Shown: one piece after another, positions 24,975-36,500 of the stretch
How positions within the stretch are numbered: position 1 is the stretch's first letter
Layout: each line of letters opens with the position of its first letter
Assembly: GCF_001949145.1 (NCBI RefSeq)
Contig: NW_019091359.1
Span: 422,478 to 486,477 of the forward strand
Direction of reading: 5' to 3'
DNA length: 64,000 nt
DNA from: Acanthaster planci
Lineage: Eukaryota > Echinodermata > Asteroidea > Valvatida > Acanthasteridae
Notes under the pieces: generated by a model
Told to the model about the DNA's origin: nothing
What the model saw: the letters and a program-made list of their open reading frames with translations, nothing else
Databases searched by the model: none
Translations under genes and position numbers: made by a program

Positions 24975-25149
24975 ATGCCTCCGGCTATCCAGAAGGTAAG
25001 CTTGCAAAGATTGAAAGGATCATCATGCTGCTTCATTAATAGAGAATGAGTGGTCTAATTTGAGTGTTCACTTAAATTATTTGTACTTTTAGAGTAAAAA
25101 GAAAGCAGCTGATGAAAAAGCACATGCTGTCTGTGAGCAAATGAATATT
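24975..25149 (+). CDS. Candidate 5' coding exons (hypothetical, partial)
   Basis: An ATG at 24975 opens seven codons (MPPAIQK) ending AG at 24995, followed by a strong donor GTAAGC. An acceptor (TTGTACTTTTAG) ends at 25092. Exon 25093-25149 continues in the same phase for nineteen codons (SKKKAADEKAHAVCEQMNI) and ends at donor GTATGT. The intron would be 97 bp. An earlier ATG at 24961, in another frame, also stays open through the splice for 28 codons before a stop, so the frame is ambiguous. No downstream exon or family match could be found, and the call could well be coincidence. Confidence 0.2.
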
Positions 25150-26755
25150 GTATGTCGGACTTATTATTTGACTACTGTACACATCTCAATTAAAATTTCC
25201 ACCATGAGTCACACCAGCCAGGCTTTTTCCGCGCTATTTTGTCTTTGTCGTTGAAATTTTCAGCTGGTAAAAATAAGACAAAGCTCAACTTCTCCTTTTC
25301 CAAATCTTTTTTTTCCTTTCAACTAAACCGAAATTGAGTAAACTCTTGTTTGTATGTCCCTTTGCTTTCATATTTGTTCTCACCGACTCAACTCCAAGAG
25401 TGTGGCTGCATCATACGAGTTCACAATATACCACCTGGTGCCTTACAAGTTACAATCAAAGAGGCACCGGACTGAATCATTTCTGAGTTTCTTACTGATT
25501 ATTCGAAGAGTTGCGCTGAAGCAGCAAATATGAGTGTTCTTTAAAGTCAAGTACCAGGGAATCAATTTTGTACTGGTGGCTCGATCTAAGGTTCTATATC
25601 GGCCAGTTTTGCCTGTCGGCTCGGTGCATCCAGAGCCGTGCTGTGGACAGTTGTTCGGATACGGAGATACCTTTGGGGTAGGGTGGCGCGAAAGATGTTT
25701 ATGAATTCGGATTTCCAGAAAGGATCATCGTGCAAAACAAAATTCCTATGCCGCATGTTGCAGTTGTCAGATAAGCATAAGTATCTAGACCCGGCTGGCG
25801 AGCGGGTCTCTGGAGGCTGCCCGAATTTAATGACGTCACGGATGGACTGTTCGTGCATGGACATACATTATGGAACGTGGCGGGGACTGGACCTTTTTCC
25901 CAGAATGCCTTGGAAAACACACTGCAGCGTTCGATAAGCCTCATTTTGAGGCTTCCCTTGAGTGTATTACTGGTGTGTTCAGGGAAGCTAATCGAACGCA
26001 CCCTTTGTTAGCCAGGCTCTTTCTTTTAGACGCACCACCAGGCACCACAAACGGTTACCCTGCTCGAGGTCTATCACCCTGATATCCTCCCTTGTTACAG
26101 CGCGCTTACCGCCTCCATGTGGTCCAGTTCCTTTGCTGCAACTTGCATCAAGACAAGTCGAAGCGAAATATCTACAGCCGCCGAAGGTGCACCTGTTTTT
26201 TTCCCACGGCTTGGTTTGATGACACAGACTCACTGAGTGCCTCAGGGTTATCACTCAAAGATCCCAGCAAAATGAACTTCTCGCTCTCTCGTACCGTACC
26301 TCTTCAAAGCTCACCTACCCCAAGCCCTATACCCCTCAGAGGTCTGCAAGCGCTCTATCATCGACTCTGGCTAGGTAATCTGTTTGAGCGACCATGTCCT
26401 CTGAGGCCTGTCTCACTCTATAACGTCGCATTCCATGAGCATTAACCATTCGAAGCTCATACCACCATCAAGGAGCACAGGTCGCGACACCGACCTTCCT
26501 TATGTTCCATATCCACCCATTTCTTTCTCCTTGTTTTATCCAAGACTTATCATGCTGAGGGACTGAGAATCATAAAAATATATTGTCACAAAACTCATTT
26601 GAAGCTTCAAATCTACTGAAGAAAGTTACATTTTCTGTCTGTCGGTTGCAGGAGTTACCATCTTTGATCTTTTGAATCCACCTCGCGTGCAGGATTCGTT
26701 AATTAAAATGCGACCTAGAACCGCCATCAACACGTCGGAACAGGGATCCCAATCT
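25150..26755. other. No gene recognised
   Basis: Mixed composition. Several overlapping frames occur between 25586 and 26445 on both strands, none recognisable. A perfect CRE, TGACGTCA, lies at 25831-25838. No repeat identified. Confidence 0.45.
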
Positions 26756-26920
26756 ATCTGCGCCATCGCCAGGGGCGTATCCAGCTTTTGCTGTCAGGGG
26801 GCAAATTCAAAAGCGAATGCAGCTTCAGGCTTATTCAACATGATGTTGGGGGAGAAAAAATATCGTAAGCCTTACTCAAAAATCCATCGGGTTGGGGGCG
26901 GTCCCGCCACTGATCTGTGC
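26756..26920 (+). mobile_element. Possible degraded hAT-like MITE
   Basis: CAGGGGCGTATCCAGC at 26770 followed by a CAGGGGGCAAA-type run, and GGCGGTCCCGCCACTG ending at 26912, resemble decayed CAGTGGCG-type terminal repeats. ATCTGCGC (26756-26763) and ATCTGTGC (26913-26920) match in 7 of 8 bases and could be the target duplication, but six bases lie between the left copy and the CAGGGG start. The fit is therefore imperfect. Confidence 0.35.
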
Positions 26921-29239
26921 GAAACAAACAGGACCATTATACCCATGCAAAAAAGCCCGATCTGCGTGCACTGTGTTTGACGCACGCGTCTGGTTGATGG
27001 TTTAGGCCTTTGGCAAGATGCGTTAGTCGTTTGTTGTCTGCGCATTTTAAGGGGTATAAGGTATGGGTCCGTTTTCCAACGTTGCACAGTGTGACGTCTG
27101 GTGCAAAAATGAAAAAAAAAATTTGAACCCATCTTTATTGCGTTTATTATGGAAATTAAACGACTAATTTTGTTTCTATATTTCAAAGAGGTTCGAGAAC
27201 CCAAAAGACTTTACAAGTTGTCATATCTTCCAGTACAGCTTTAAGTTGGAGGAAGGTGAGGAATCCACGTGTACGAGTTTGCACAAATGGATTGACAATC
27301 ATTCTGACGACCGCCTTGCACAACATTTGAGGGCTCTGTTCCGCACGAATGCGTAAAAAATTAAACGTTAAATTAAACACCGAGTTTGAACCAACCTTAA
27401 GAATGCGTATCATTCCAAATGGACACACTCCCAAAGACCACGTTGGGCACTCAATCTGAGAAATTTTCCTCAAATCAAAGTTCAGTGTTTTAACACCAAA
27501 CAAATTCACAATCAGTGTTACTGGTGGACAATCGATGGTACAAAATGTTCAACACAGTCCTAATACCAAAATGCAGATAAGCAATCTACGTGTATCTTGA
27601 TATTTTCTTCAGTACCAAATCTCATCATCAACTCTGCCTTTTCGACTTGGAAAAAAAATCATTTGAAAGGAAACTGGGTCTTTGTTTTGACCAAACATGA
27701 GGCCATCAAAAAGAAGTCCAGATGCCCCAGTTGGCAGCCTGCGAATCCTACTCCTAGCCTCAGCTGGTCGGTGTGGCCCAGGTATTTAAATTGCCACATC
27801 GAGGCCTGATGGATGGTCACACCTTCCTCACCAACTATCCACACGCCACAAGGTCGCCTCGTCTCCCCATTTGCGAGTCTCGGCGTGGCAGAAAGCTACG
27901 AGTTTCCCTCCTTCTGCGCATCCCCGTCATTAGGTTTTTTTTTTTTTTTTGCTTCAAACCGGTGAAGGTCGGTCCCGCATCACAGTGAGCATTTTGGCAC
28001 GGACTTCCTTTAAACCTATGTACTTCTCTGCAATGTGTTCACGATGCTTTAATCAAGAAATTTAGGAGACCCTGAACCTGTAAGACGTTTTGAGAAGAAT
28101 TGAGATTGTTACAATAAAAATACTAGCCCTTAAATAAATAGTACTAACAACGTACTTTATTGTGGGAATATTCTGTTATTCTGTTAAGCCATGGTTATCT
28201 CGAACTGGCCAGATTACGTCGCAAAGAGGTATAAACTCCAAGACAACCCATCGATTAGTTTTACATCGATCAGTTTTTACAGCGTTCAATTGGTGTTTTT
28301 CATAGATTGACTGATTAAAAATAACCGATGAAAAGAGATCGATGAATTTACATCGATACCTACGATGAGCTATCCGATGCATGAAGTATTGGTGTACGTT
28401 TCGTACTAAAACCGAGATTTATTTGAGTTTTTTTGAACTCTGTGTTTTCCCTCAAAGATGGGGGTCCGTCAACCCAGGATGGATCAGTTTCTTCAGAACC
28501 AATTTGTTTTCCCCTTTTGGTTCTAGTTTTCCAAGTAGAACATTTCCACTACTTTTTTGAGCATAAAGGGCCTATATGAACAAAAATACTTCTTTGTCAA
28601 CATACTTCATACTTTCTCCATACCGTCCAAGAAACCCCAAGACCATGGTGGGGTCGATCATTAAATAAAAAAGACAATTTTTAAATCACGCACTGTTTTT
28701 CATCAGAAACAAAATGGTTGTGGTACAAATCAGTATTACAAATGCATTTAATTCGACAGTATTTTTAACATGACAGCCCTGACATTTAATTAATGACAGT
28801 CTTAGTGCGTAATTGAGTGTAGTATGTAGGACTTGCTATCTTCAATTGTACTTTTTGAGCAGAGTAATATTTTTCGTTTTATGGAAGCCTACAGAAGGTT
28901 GACAATGCCCTGCATGCCAGTGATTTTTTTGTGTGGATACAGCGCCAAACCTGTACCATTCAACTCCGTCGCCTAGTATTTGGCCCCCTGATCCTGCTCA
29001 TATCATGCAGGTATGAGTTCTGATCCGGACGTTTGTCTCGAAAGGGCTGAAGCTTAACAAAGCAAGTCATGGAAAGCACAATATTTATTTTTAGTTTGGC
29101 ACGCGACTCAGTCTGTCAGCACTTCTGGTTTCAGTCAGGTCCCCAAACCGTGCCGTATTGGTATTTGTCCTGAAGAACATGGAGATCGAGACGGACAGGC
29201 TTCGGGACGTCTGTTTCTGGAAACAAAAAAAGGTCTGAA
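26921..29239. other. No gene recognised; ATCGAT cluster
   Basis: AT-rich. A T15-class homopolymer lies near 27930. Four ATCGAT palindromes occur within 108 bp (28250, 28265, 28338, 28352), in a segment where CATCGATTAGTTTT is partly inverted as a CTGATTAAAAATAACCGATG stretch. This suggests a decayed foldback. The minus frame at 27183-27509 is unrecognised. Confidence 0.45.
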
Positions 29240-29560
29240 CTTTTGTGACCTCAGTGTCCAAGAGACCAAGAATGACCAAACAGTTCCCGAGAAATTTTTA
29301 CCGAAGCCCTGTCGCAAGAGAGCGAAAGGTCAACACCAACTACGCGTGGCAAAAAAACGGGTCGTCACTTCCCGCTTTGGAATTGAGTTGCTACCTCACT
29401 TTTGGCGCGCTGCGGCGGGCTGGAGATGCGCTTGGTTGGGTGCTGATTGGGCGCGCGGATAAATATTGCACAATGAGATTTATCTTGAGGGCTCACGCTC
29501 CTTGGTTACTCCCGCCAAGGAAACTCCGGGAATACGGTGTCGTGCTTGAGCTCCTCTAGG
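29240..29560. promoter_or_regulatory. GC-rich patch
   Basis: GC/CpG-rich stretch with CTTTTGGCGCGCTGCGGCGG near 29400. The plus frame 29245-29559 translates to nothing recognisable. Candidate regulatory by composition only. Confidence 0.25.
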
Positions 29561-30273
29561 GGACCGTTTTCCATGTTTTCCAGACAGATTAAATGCTTAG
29601 TTCACCCTCCATGCCACCACGTCCGTGTTTGTTTTACGAACACGCTGTCACCGATCGAGACGAATGAACTTCAGAAATTGAATTTTACGCACTTTTGATG
29701 GCCGATAAATTTCCCAATTCTCCAGACATGCACGCCTTTCCCCATTTCAAAAGAGACTTTGCCTGGTACCTTGAAATGAATTAGACTAGAGGGGTTGAGA
29801 AATGGCCTGTGGTGTAGAGTGGTCAATTGGTCACGTGTTCTCAACGTTCCTGTGATGAAGACCATGCGTTTCCTCAGAAACAATAGAATATGTTTTCTAC
29901 TATGATTCCATCTTTTAAGCATTGGGTTTGGTAAAAGACAGGAATTCATTAATTACATTTTGAAAGTGTCAGTGAGATGAGAGATGACAATATTCTCTTC
30001 CGTTTCATACCTGCTGCGTAATCACGATTAGCGCTTATACGTTAAATACACACCGGATCGTTTCTGATTATGTTATGCACCTCTGTAGGCGGGGATCAAC
30101 AACTTGTGGTGGGGTCGTGATTTTGAAAAGTCTGTCCCGCTTGCTATAACCCAGCCTTCTTGTTCAAACCTCCAACCAACCACTTTTGCATTAATGGTCA
30201 TGCAGTGACGCACCAAGGAGTTGTCGTTGGGAGAGGGGAAATCGGCCCTGAATCCCGCTCCCCCTAAACAAAG
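29561..30273. other. No gene recognised
   Basis: AT-rich spacer before the hAT-type element. A small GTGTTTG/CGAACAC stem near 29625 is the only structure noticed. Confidence 0.5.
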
Positions 30274-30479
30274 CTCATAATCAGTGGCGTAACTACGGGG
30301 GGGGGGGACGCGCCCCCCCGGAGGACTGTGCCCCTGGGTGCCCCCCCCCCATTTGAAATTTTGAAATTGACAAAAAATATGTCTACCTGGTTCAATTATT
30401 TTTAAGTGCCCTCTGAAAAAATGTGCACCCCCAGGTGCCCCCTCAGCTGTAGCCCCCTAGCTACGCCACTGCTCACAAT
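30274..30479. mobile_element. hAT-type MITE with target-site duplication
   Basis: The element occupies 30282-30471 (190 bp). It starts CAGTGGCGTAACTACGGGG and ends CCCCTAGCTACGCCACTG, terminal inverted repeats differing at only two of about eighteen positions. It is flanked by CTCATAAT (30274-30281) and CTCACAAT (30472-30479), an 8-bp duplication with one change. Eight-base duplications and CAGTGGCG-type ends are hallmarks of non-autonomous hAT elements. There is no transposase frame. C/G-rich arms enclose an AT-rich centre. Near-identical ends and duplication suggest a relatively young insertion. Confidence 0.85.
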
Positions 30480-32819
30480 GCTAAACCCCTAGCCTGCGCC
30501 GCATCAGGGGACTGGGGTGTACGACTATATCAGAGCTAGCAGTTTAAAGTGTAATTTAAGCTGGCTTAGTACAGAAGTCAAGTTCAAAAACTTAAGTGAC
30601 CGAATCCTTCACAGAAAAAGTACTTTCCTGAAAAGATGCATCACAGGGACAGGCTCTCATTATTTTGTCAGATTTGATATCATCGGAAAATTTGAAATGT
30701 TTCAAGAAGTGCAGTTTTTTCTCAAAAAGAGTAACTAAACAGAATACATGTATCAAATAATTTTCATACATTCAAGAGCAGTACAGAAAATGGCAGGAAA
30801 TAGTTGTAAAGGGCCCAGGTTATATTTAAGTCCTTGGCCTATCAAACTGCACAAAAGTTAACCAAAACTCAAACGGGTATTTGTATACAAAATTGGTACA
30901 TTTCACAGACAAGTCAAATACCAGAAAAAGGAAAATGACGCTACGGGACCGGTTGCTGTTTCTATTCGCTGCCTTAGCGTGTGGGTGTTAAAATCTGTAC
31001 CCAAAGCCTCTGTGCAGAGAACTGCATTGCAAAAAACTGGAAGCGCTAGCGCAGGAAATGGATGCCTGCATCGTTAGTGTTGCCATAACTGTTTCATTGG
31101 CCCCACATTTGCCCTGATTCAAGGCAGGTGCGTCAGCCAAAGTACGTCTATTCCCCTAAATGTTCCGCGACGTCGTTTGTCAGAACGAAGTACAGAGGCC
31201 ATCAATCCATCTTTGTTTAGTCAAAACACCTGCAAATTTAAAGAAAAACACGAGCCAAGTCGAACTACCGGTCCCGAAACTTAGCCGTGGACAGGCGAAT
31301 GCCTGCCAAAAGCGTGCTCCATTGAAGAGGCCATTTTTGAGTAGATACAGCTTCTAATCGAGCGAGTTCTTTGTCAAAACCGCCATTTCTGACCCAAAAA
31401 ATGATTCTGGTCACAGCGATAGAGTGAAATTTCAATCTTAAAAATAAAATAGAGACGGCGTTGATGACATTTAATAGTTATATATCAAAATGTATATAGC
31501 TGCGCAGAAATTCACAGAATAGGGTCACGAATTGTTATTCTGGCAAAGTCCCTCATCAGGAGCTCACTTAATAAAATTAAACTCAGTTACAAAGAGAAGC
31601 AGAGCCCAACAAGGTTACTGACGCAAATTGAAGTTCTCACTACAAAGTTAATTTTTGTAATCAGTAATGATGACGTAGTTCACAGGACGAAATAGCGAAG
31701 GGCGGCGCAAACTCTCACGGTTAGGTGTAAACGGTGGGATGGTTTATCCCGCTAGTACAATGGGAATCCTCCATCAGATTCGTTCTACATCGGGCTCATT
31801 TTCTATTCTGTGGTACAAAATAAACAAAATGAAACCAATAAAAAATGTCTCCAGTTTCTTCTGGACTGGATCCCGCAATGACTATGCCGAAAACGGGTCC
31901 TCAGAGCTCAGTATCCGATCTATTTGTTTATACAGGCCCAGGAAAGATCTTTTCTATAGCACATGTAGCTTTTAATTAAAGATCGTAGAACTGCCCTGAT
32001 ACCGAATCGCACCAGAACGCCGCTTGTTACAACGCAGTGAAACTCACCTTTGCAACGCCCTCTATGGGCTTGTATCAAACTAATTACAGTTGTGATTAAG
32101 ACGACTCGGCTTGTGCAGTATATCGTCAAATTTTAATTTGTCCATTTAGGTTCCAAAATTAGGCTAGGAAATTGTTAGAAATATATGTCATTTGGAAATA
32201 TGTTTGTACCACATTATTTAACGCTTTTAACTTAAGCCTGTGTCAGTCTTAAGCTTATTCCCGTCGTCCCATTTTATATTTGTGAACTAGTTTCCAAATT
32301 ATCAATTTACCCTCTAAATTTTACTCTGAGCAGCGTCCCCCCCGGCAACGTTACCGACTCCACTGCCTTTACTTCTACACTAGGGTAGATTCAGGGAAGG
32401 GGCAACAGGGGTAATCAGGCCCCAGCCCCTTACCCCCCCAAAAGGGACAAATTATAGAGCAAAAAATGTTTCTGGAAAAATAATGAGAGTAAGCGATTTG
32501 GGGTCTGTGTCATTTGCTCATCCATTCCAAAAAGCATGTTAGAAGCCCCTAAATATAGCCACTCCCCATCACCCCATATAGACCCAAAAAAGATAACAAT
32601 GCCCCAAAAAATCCAAATTTTTTTGCCCCCCCCCAAAAAAAAACTTCCCTTGCTTCTAACTCAACCCTAAGCACAAGGCAGTTTTCAACGAGGTCACGAC
32701 AAATACCAACAGGTCTCCAATATTGTTGTTACTATCGGCAGGTTAAACAATTTGTTTATCACGGTGCGAGATCCCTAAAAAAAGCTAACTGTGTAGACCT
32801 CAGGATAAAGCAGAAACAC
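30480..32819. other. No gene recognised
   Basis: AT-rich. The 32390-32650 stretch begins TAGATTCAGGGAAGGGGCAA and ends in C8/A9 runs, and may be a decayed DNA-transposon relic. Its ends do not match well enough to call. AACGCCCTCTATGG at 32055 is a near match to the CTCF-like word on the minus strand. Confidence 0.45.
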
Positions 32820-33060
32820 GTCTGACCGGGGGAGCGCTCGACTTGCGGCAGGAATCATCCATTACCAAAGAACTCGCGCAGGGAACATTGCTAAACGGAT
32901 GATGGGAAACGGAAATGTTCGTTCAATTTTCGAGACACGTCTGCATTTTGTCAGACGTCACACTTTGCACAGTGATCCCCCCGTCACAAGGAGGGAGGGC
33001 GGGGTCCGCGCTGCGCCGTGCTGCGCTGCGCGGTGAAGGCAAAGGCTCGGCAAGCACGAA
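32820..33060. promoter_or_regulatory. GC-rich patch with GCTGCGC repeats
   Basis: CpG-rich segment whose core, near 33005-33034, is a near-palindrome built of CCGCGCTGCGC, GTGCTGCGC and TGCGCGG. The TGCGC words resemble NRF1-type promoter motifs. No gene can be attached to it. Confidence 0.3.
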
Positions 33061-33879
33061 AGGGGCTTTCGAACTTTGTAGTGAGTCGTTTGGTGTCATA
33101 CATTTTCTTGTTCTTTGGTTGGCCAGAGTTTTAATTCAATTTTCAAACTAGTCTCATGCGTCAATCACTGCACTATGTCCTGTTCTGAGTGGGTTGTCTT
33201 GTTCGCTGAGTCTCGGGGACCCCAATGATAATGTTTTACATCAAAATGTCATTCGGCTGTATGATCTAATAAACAGCTGCTGTGTTTGATAACGAGTTAC
33301 GCCGCCGAATGAGACTAATTTCTTTTGACACGTCTACTTAACACTCCAATAGAAATACATTTTTGTTTGTTTTGGAGGTGCTTTTTTTTTCTTTTTTTTT
33401 TCTTTCTTACTGGAATTCCTGAGGGAATGGGCATGACTGTTAGTGAAGGGTCCCGTAAGGCATCCGACGTGATAACAAGAAGAGTAAGAAGATGAGAATG
33501 GATCACGAAATTAAATGTTTCGAACACTTCACTGATTAAAGACACCTGTGGTGTCCTTGTGGTTCAAGGTAACAAAACGTCTGTCGGTCGACATGCCAGG
33601 GTCATTGCTCAGGCTCGTGTCAAGTAGAGGTCGACATTAAGAGTCGATTGCTACGCAAAATGCTTTACCAATCGGATCACAATCATCCAACTTTCCCATT
33701 GGAGCAATGAACAGGAAATTTGCATTCCCGTCTTGTAGGAGCCGTGCTCGGCAGTTTTTTTTGGTGTTTTTTTTGTACGACAACCATGTTACAACCTTCG
33801 AAAAGTGTGCTTCAACTTACCTTATTTTTCATTTTTGTTTTCCCGTTTGGATAAGGTAGGCTATTTTGGTGCCTTCTTG
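33061..33879. other. No gene recognised
   Basis: AT-rich. Contains a T/C tract at 33380-33410 and T8 runs near 33760. A minus-strand donor-like AAGGTAAGTTG lies near 33824 without a recognisable exon. Confidence 0.5.
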
Positions 33880-33990
33880 GTTTTCATGCTAATTTGAATT
33901 TCCATGAGCAATATCGTGCTGACATTCCAGGGAAACAACCGAAGTACTGTATTGATTTGTGGACAAAGAAACACTACAAGAACTTTGGAA
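33880..33990 (+). repeat. Dispersed repeat family, copy C (partial)
   Basis: ATGCTAATT at 33886, ATTTCCAT, GAGCAA, CCAGGGA at 33928 and GATTTGTG near 33954 follow in the same order and nearly the same spacing as in the copies near 0.6 and 56.6 kb (46 versus 42 bases between the first and CCAGGGA anchors). Similarity fades after about 33990, so this is a 5' fragment. Confidence 0.5.
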
Positions 33991-34110
33991 ATATTGCCAA
34001 TTTGAACTTGCTTGTCTTGGCTGACCCAGCAAAAACTTCGCTTTGATTGCGTGAGAACATGGCAATGCGTCAGCCGCTCGCTTTTTCAGGAATTTGTCAA
34101 TGTACATTTC

Positions 34111-34200
34111 GTGTTGGCCAATCACAATGCGTGAAATCTGTCGACCCAATGCGCGTTTGAAAAGGGTGGACAGATTTCGCGCGTTGGGATTGGCCAACGC
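34111..34200 (+). repeat. 37-bp foldback, 16-base loop
   Basis: Arms 34111-34147 and 34164-34200 are inverted copies, identical at 32 of 37 positions, around a 16-base loop. Each arm carries a TTGGCCAATC box. On plus-strand RNA, three of the five differences form G-U pairs, leaving two true mismatches, so the predicted hairpin is close to pre-miRNA size. The same three differences are all TG where the other arm has CG, so decay of a once-perfect DNA palindrome by CpG deamination explains them equally well. No known miRNA seed recognised. Confidence 0.7.
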
Positions 34201-35461
34201 GCTGCAAACTCTTGGAGGCGCACTATTGTGAATCGCCCGTATTCTAAATGTTTCAAAAAGTGCCTTTTACAACACTCTTCACCACAGTAGGAAGTCTAAT
34301 TGTTTTCATGCGATGAGAGGAATATAAAGTTATGAAAAAGTTCATTTAAGACAATTTTATCACCTGAACTCTTTTTAAATGTTGACCACACCCTTGTGAC
34401 GTCACTGATCAAAAGCTTTAAACGATAGAACGTGTTGTGTGAAGGTTGGAGCTGAGCGTACGGATGCTCAAATTCTGCAGAAACCTGAAAAGGCTCTTAC
34501 AAAATGTAAGGATCATTTGTATACACTTAGCATCGTAGCCAACTTAAACAGTTTTTTTCTTAAATTCCACTGACATAATCAAGCCTGCGAGAGACATTTT
34601 GCCAAGGTTAGGGTTGTGTATTCACAGTAGACTGTTTCGAAAAGAATCCACTCTTGGATTTTGAGTCATCCAAATTCAGAAGTCTGTGTAAAAAAACACT
34701 ACTTATCGCCGAAAGGTTAGGGAGAACGTGTTTTACGGATTCCCCTCCTCCCAGTTGTTGGGAAGCAGCGAGCCTATCATCGCCACGGTCTTGTGAACGT
34801 GATTACACGCAAGACAGCCAGAGCAGCGTTGTCTATTCTAGCACTGCCCGCTCAGATTGCTGGTAACCGTTAGTAAGCAAAAATTGTTGGGCCTCCAGTA
34901 ACTACAGAGGCCTTGTGAGTGACAGGCGGGGACCGACAAAATGTGTGCATGATAATGATAATCTAAAGAGAGTTGGAACTTAAAGAAGCTTTGCATCGTC
35001 AGTACCAAGGCGGAAAATTTCAGGAAATTCGGGAATATTGCCAAAGTAGATTTAAACCATGGTAACTTGGTGGCTCTGAGCCCTTTTTTGCTGAGAAAGG
35101 CATTGGCACTCTGTCAGATATGTCGGTAACTGAGCTACAAATGAATCAGGGTAAAATCTTTTTTAAAGATAAATACGCTGATGACATGAGTTCAACTGAA
35201 ACACTTAAAGTTTGACAAGTGAACCCTCTGGTTGAAACAAGAAGATATTGTTATCGTCAAGTTATCGTTTGCATTCATAGTAATTTCAGACATTGTTCTG
35301 ATCACACATCATTCCAATCTTTCCAGAAATTCGGCCAACGTATTAAATTTCGTGAATATTTACTCATCGCTGATCATTTTCACATTTTGGGATCTATAAA
35401 TGGATCCATTTAAAAATCATGATATCTTACACAAACAACTCAACAGTTGCCTCCAGTGGTA
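34201..35461. other. No gene recognised
   Basis: AT-rich. A perfect CRE, TGACGTCA, lies at 34397-34404. The plus frame 34654-34866 is short and unrecognised. Confidence 0.5.
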
Positions 35462-35475
35462 CAACAGAGGGCGGT
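35462..35475 (+). promoter_or_regulatory. CTCF-like site 2
   Basis: CAACAGAGGGCGGT shares its first twelve bases exactly with the sites at 16127, 50723 and 63851 and fits the CTCF core except for a G in place of the final Y-side pattern. Binding is inferred only. Confidence 0.3.
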
Positions 35476-36392
35476 AGACGACCTACATAGTTCCCCAGCA
35501 ATATTATCACTCTGTTCATGGACTGAGAGACGAGATTCCCTACGCAGTAATACACACGCATATACTGTGTCGTAATCCCGAAAAGCACAGACAATAAAGG
35601 AAAGATTTCTATTATGAAAGTCTGTTTCTTTTCCGTCTCGTCTCTCATCGTGTACCAAAGATACCCACTAGGGTAAAATAAAAGTTTATTGCCGCAAAAT
35701 CCCACTTTTTGGAGGTCGCTTCGAAACAAAGACACCGCGTTGCGCATTGAATGGGCTTAATATTATTGAATAAGTCTATCCCGCACAGACAAGGCAAGGC
35801 CTGCTCCCCACAGTACTATGCATTCGTCTGCTCCTTTCTTTATGGTAAAACTCAGACGCCATGAAATGTCATGAATTCCGTCTGTGCTAGTCACGTAGTT
35901 GGGATCAGATCATCTTTCAAACTTGTCATTTTTTACTTCCTGAGTCGTAATGATCTCACCGTATAAAGTACACTACAAGTGCACCTAGAGGGTAGCCCTC
36001 TGATATAGGATCTGATATAGGATGACTGCTGTTTTGGCCCGGGGAGCCTTACACACGGTAATTTGATAAAATATGCATTTTTTTAATATTATGGAGTGAC
36101 AACGAAAGAAGTTGGGACATTTTCTGACAAGAAAGTTATTTGCCATTTAAATTTACAGGCCTGGCTGACTGCTGGTAAAAAAGAGGGCCAATTAACATAA
36201 TTGGAAATGTCAAAGCAATCATTCAGTTGCAAAACTTTATAAAATGTTTGTCATTAATATTTTCATTGATATTAGGTATAGGCCTACTTTTGCCAGAATT
36301 TCAAGTCGATATCGACTCCATGCACAATTGATGTTTCAATGTAAACATAATGTTGTAGACAGTTTTTATGAACTCAATGTTAGAATTTCAAT
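35476..36392. other. No gene recognised; 12-bp tandem duplication
   Basis: TCTGATATAGGA is duplicated exactly in tandem at 35999-36010 and 36011-36022. A minus frame at 35427-35747 is hydrophobic but unrecognised. Otherwise AT-rich DNA. Confidence 0.55.
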
Positions 36393-36500
36393 GAAAGAAA
36401 AAACCTATTTCCATTTTACAAAAGAGAACAAAAGAAGAAATAAAGAAACAAAACAAACTAAACAAACATTTAAAAAAATAAACAAAATTAAAAAATAAAT
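36393..36500 (+). repeat. A-rich low-complexity tract
   Basis: About 100 bases dominated by A with AAC, AAAG and AAAT words (AAACAAAACAAACTAAACA near 36447). It could be the decayed A-rich tail of a retroposon or simple drift. No element body was recognised upstream. Confidence 0.6.

Noticed and set aside
32390-32650. Possible CAGGG-ended DNA transposon
   Set aside because: Left GATTCAGGGAAGGGG and right C8/A9/CTTCCCTTG show some inverted similarity, but the arms are mostly homopolymer and no target duplication is visible.
33889-34197. 102-codon minus-strand frame
   Set aside because: It is built largely from a dispersed-repeat fragment and the 37-bp foldback, so its openness is incidental.
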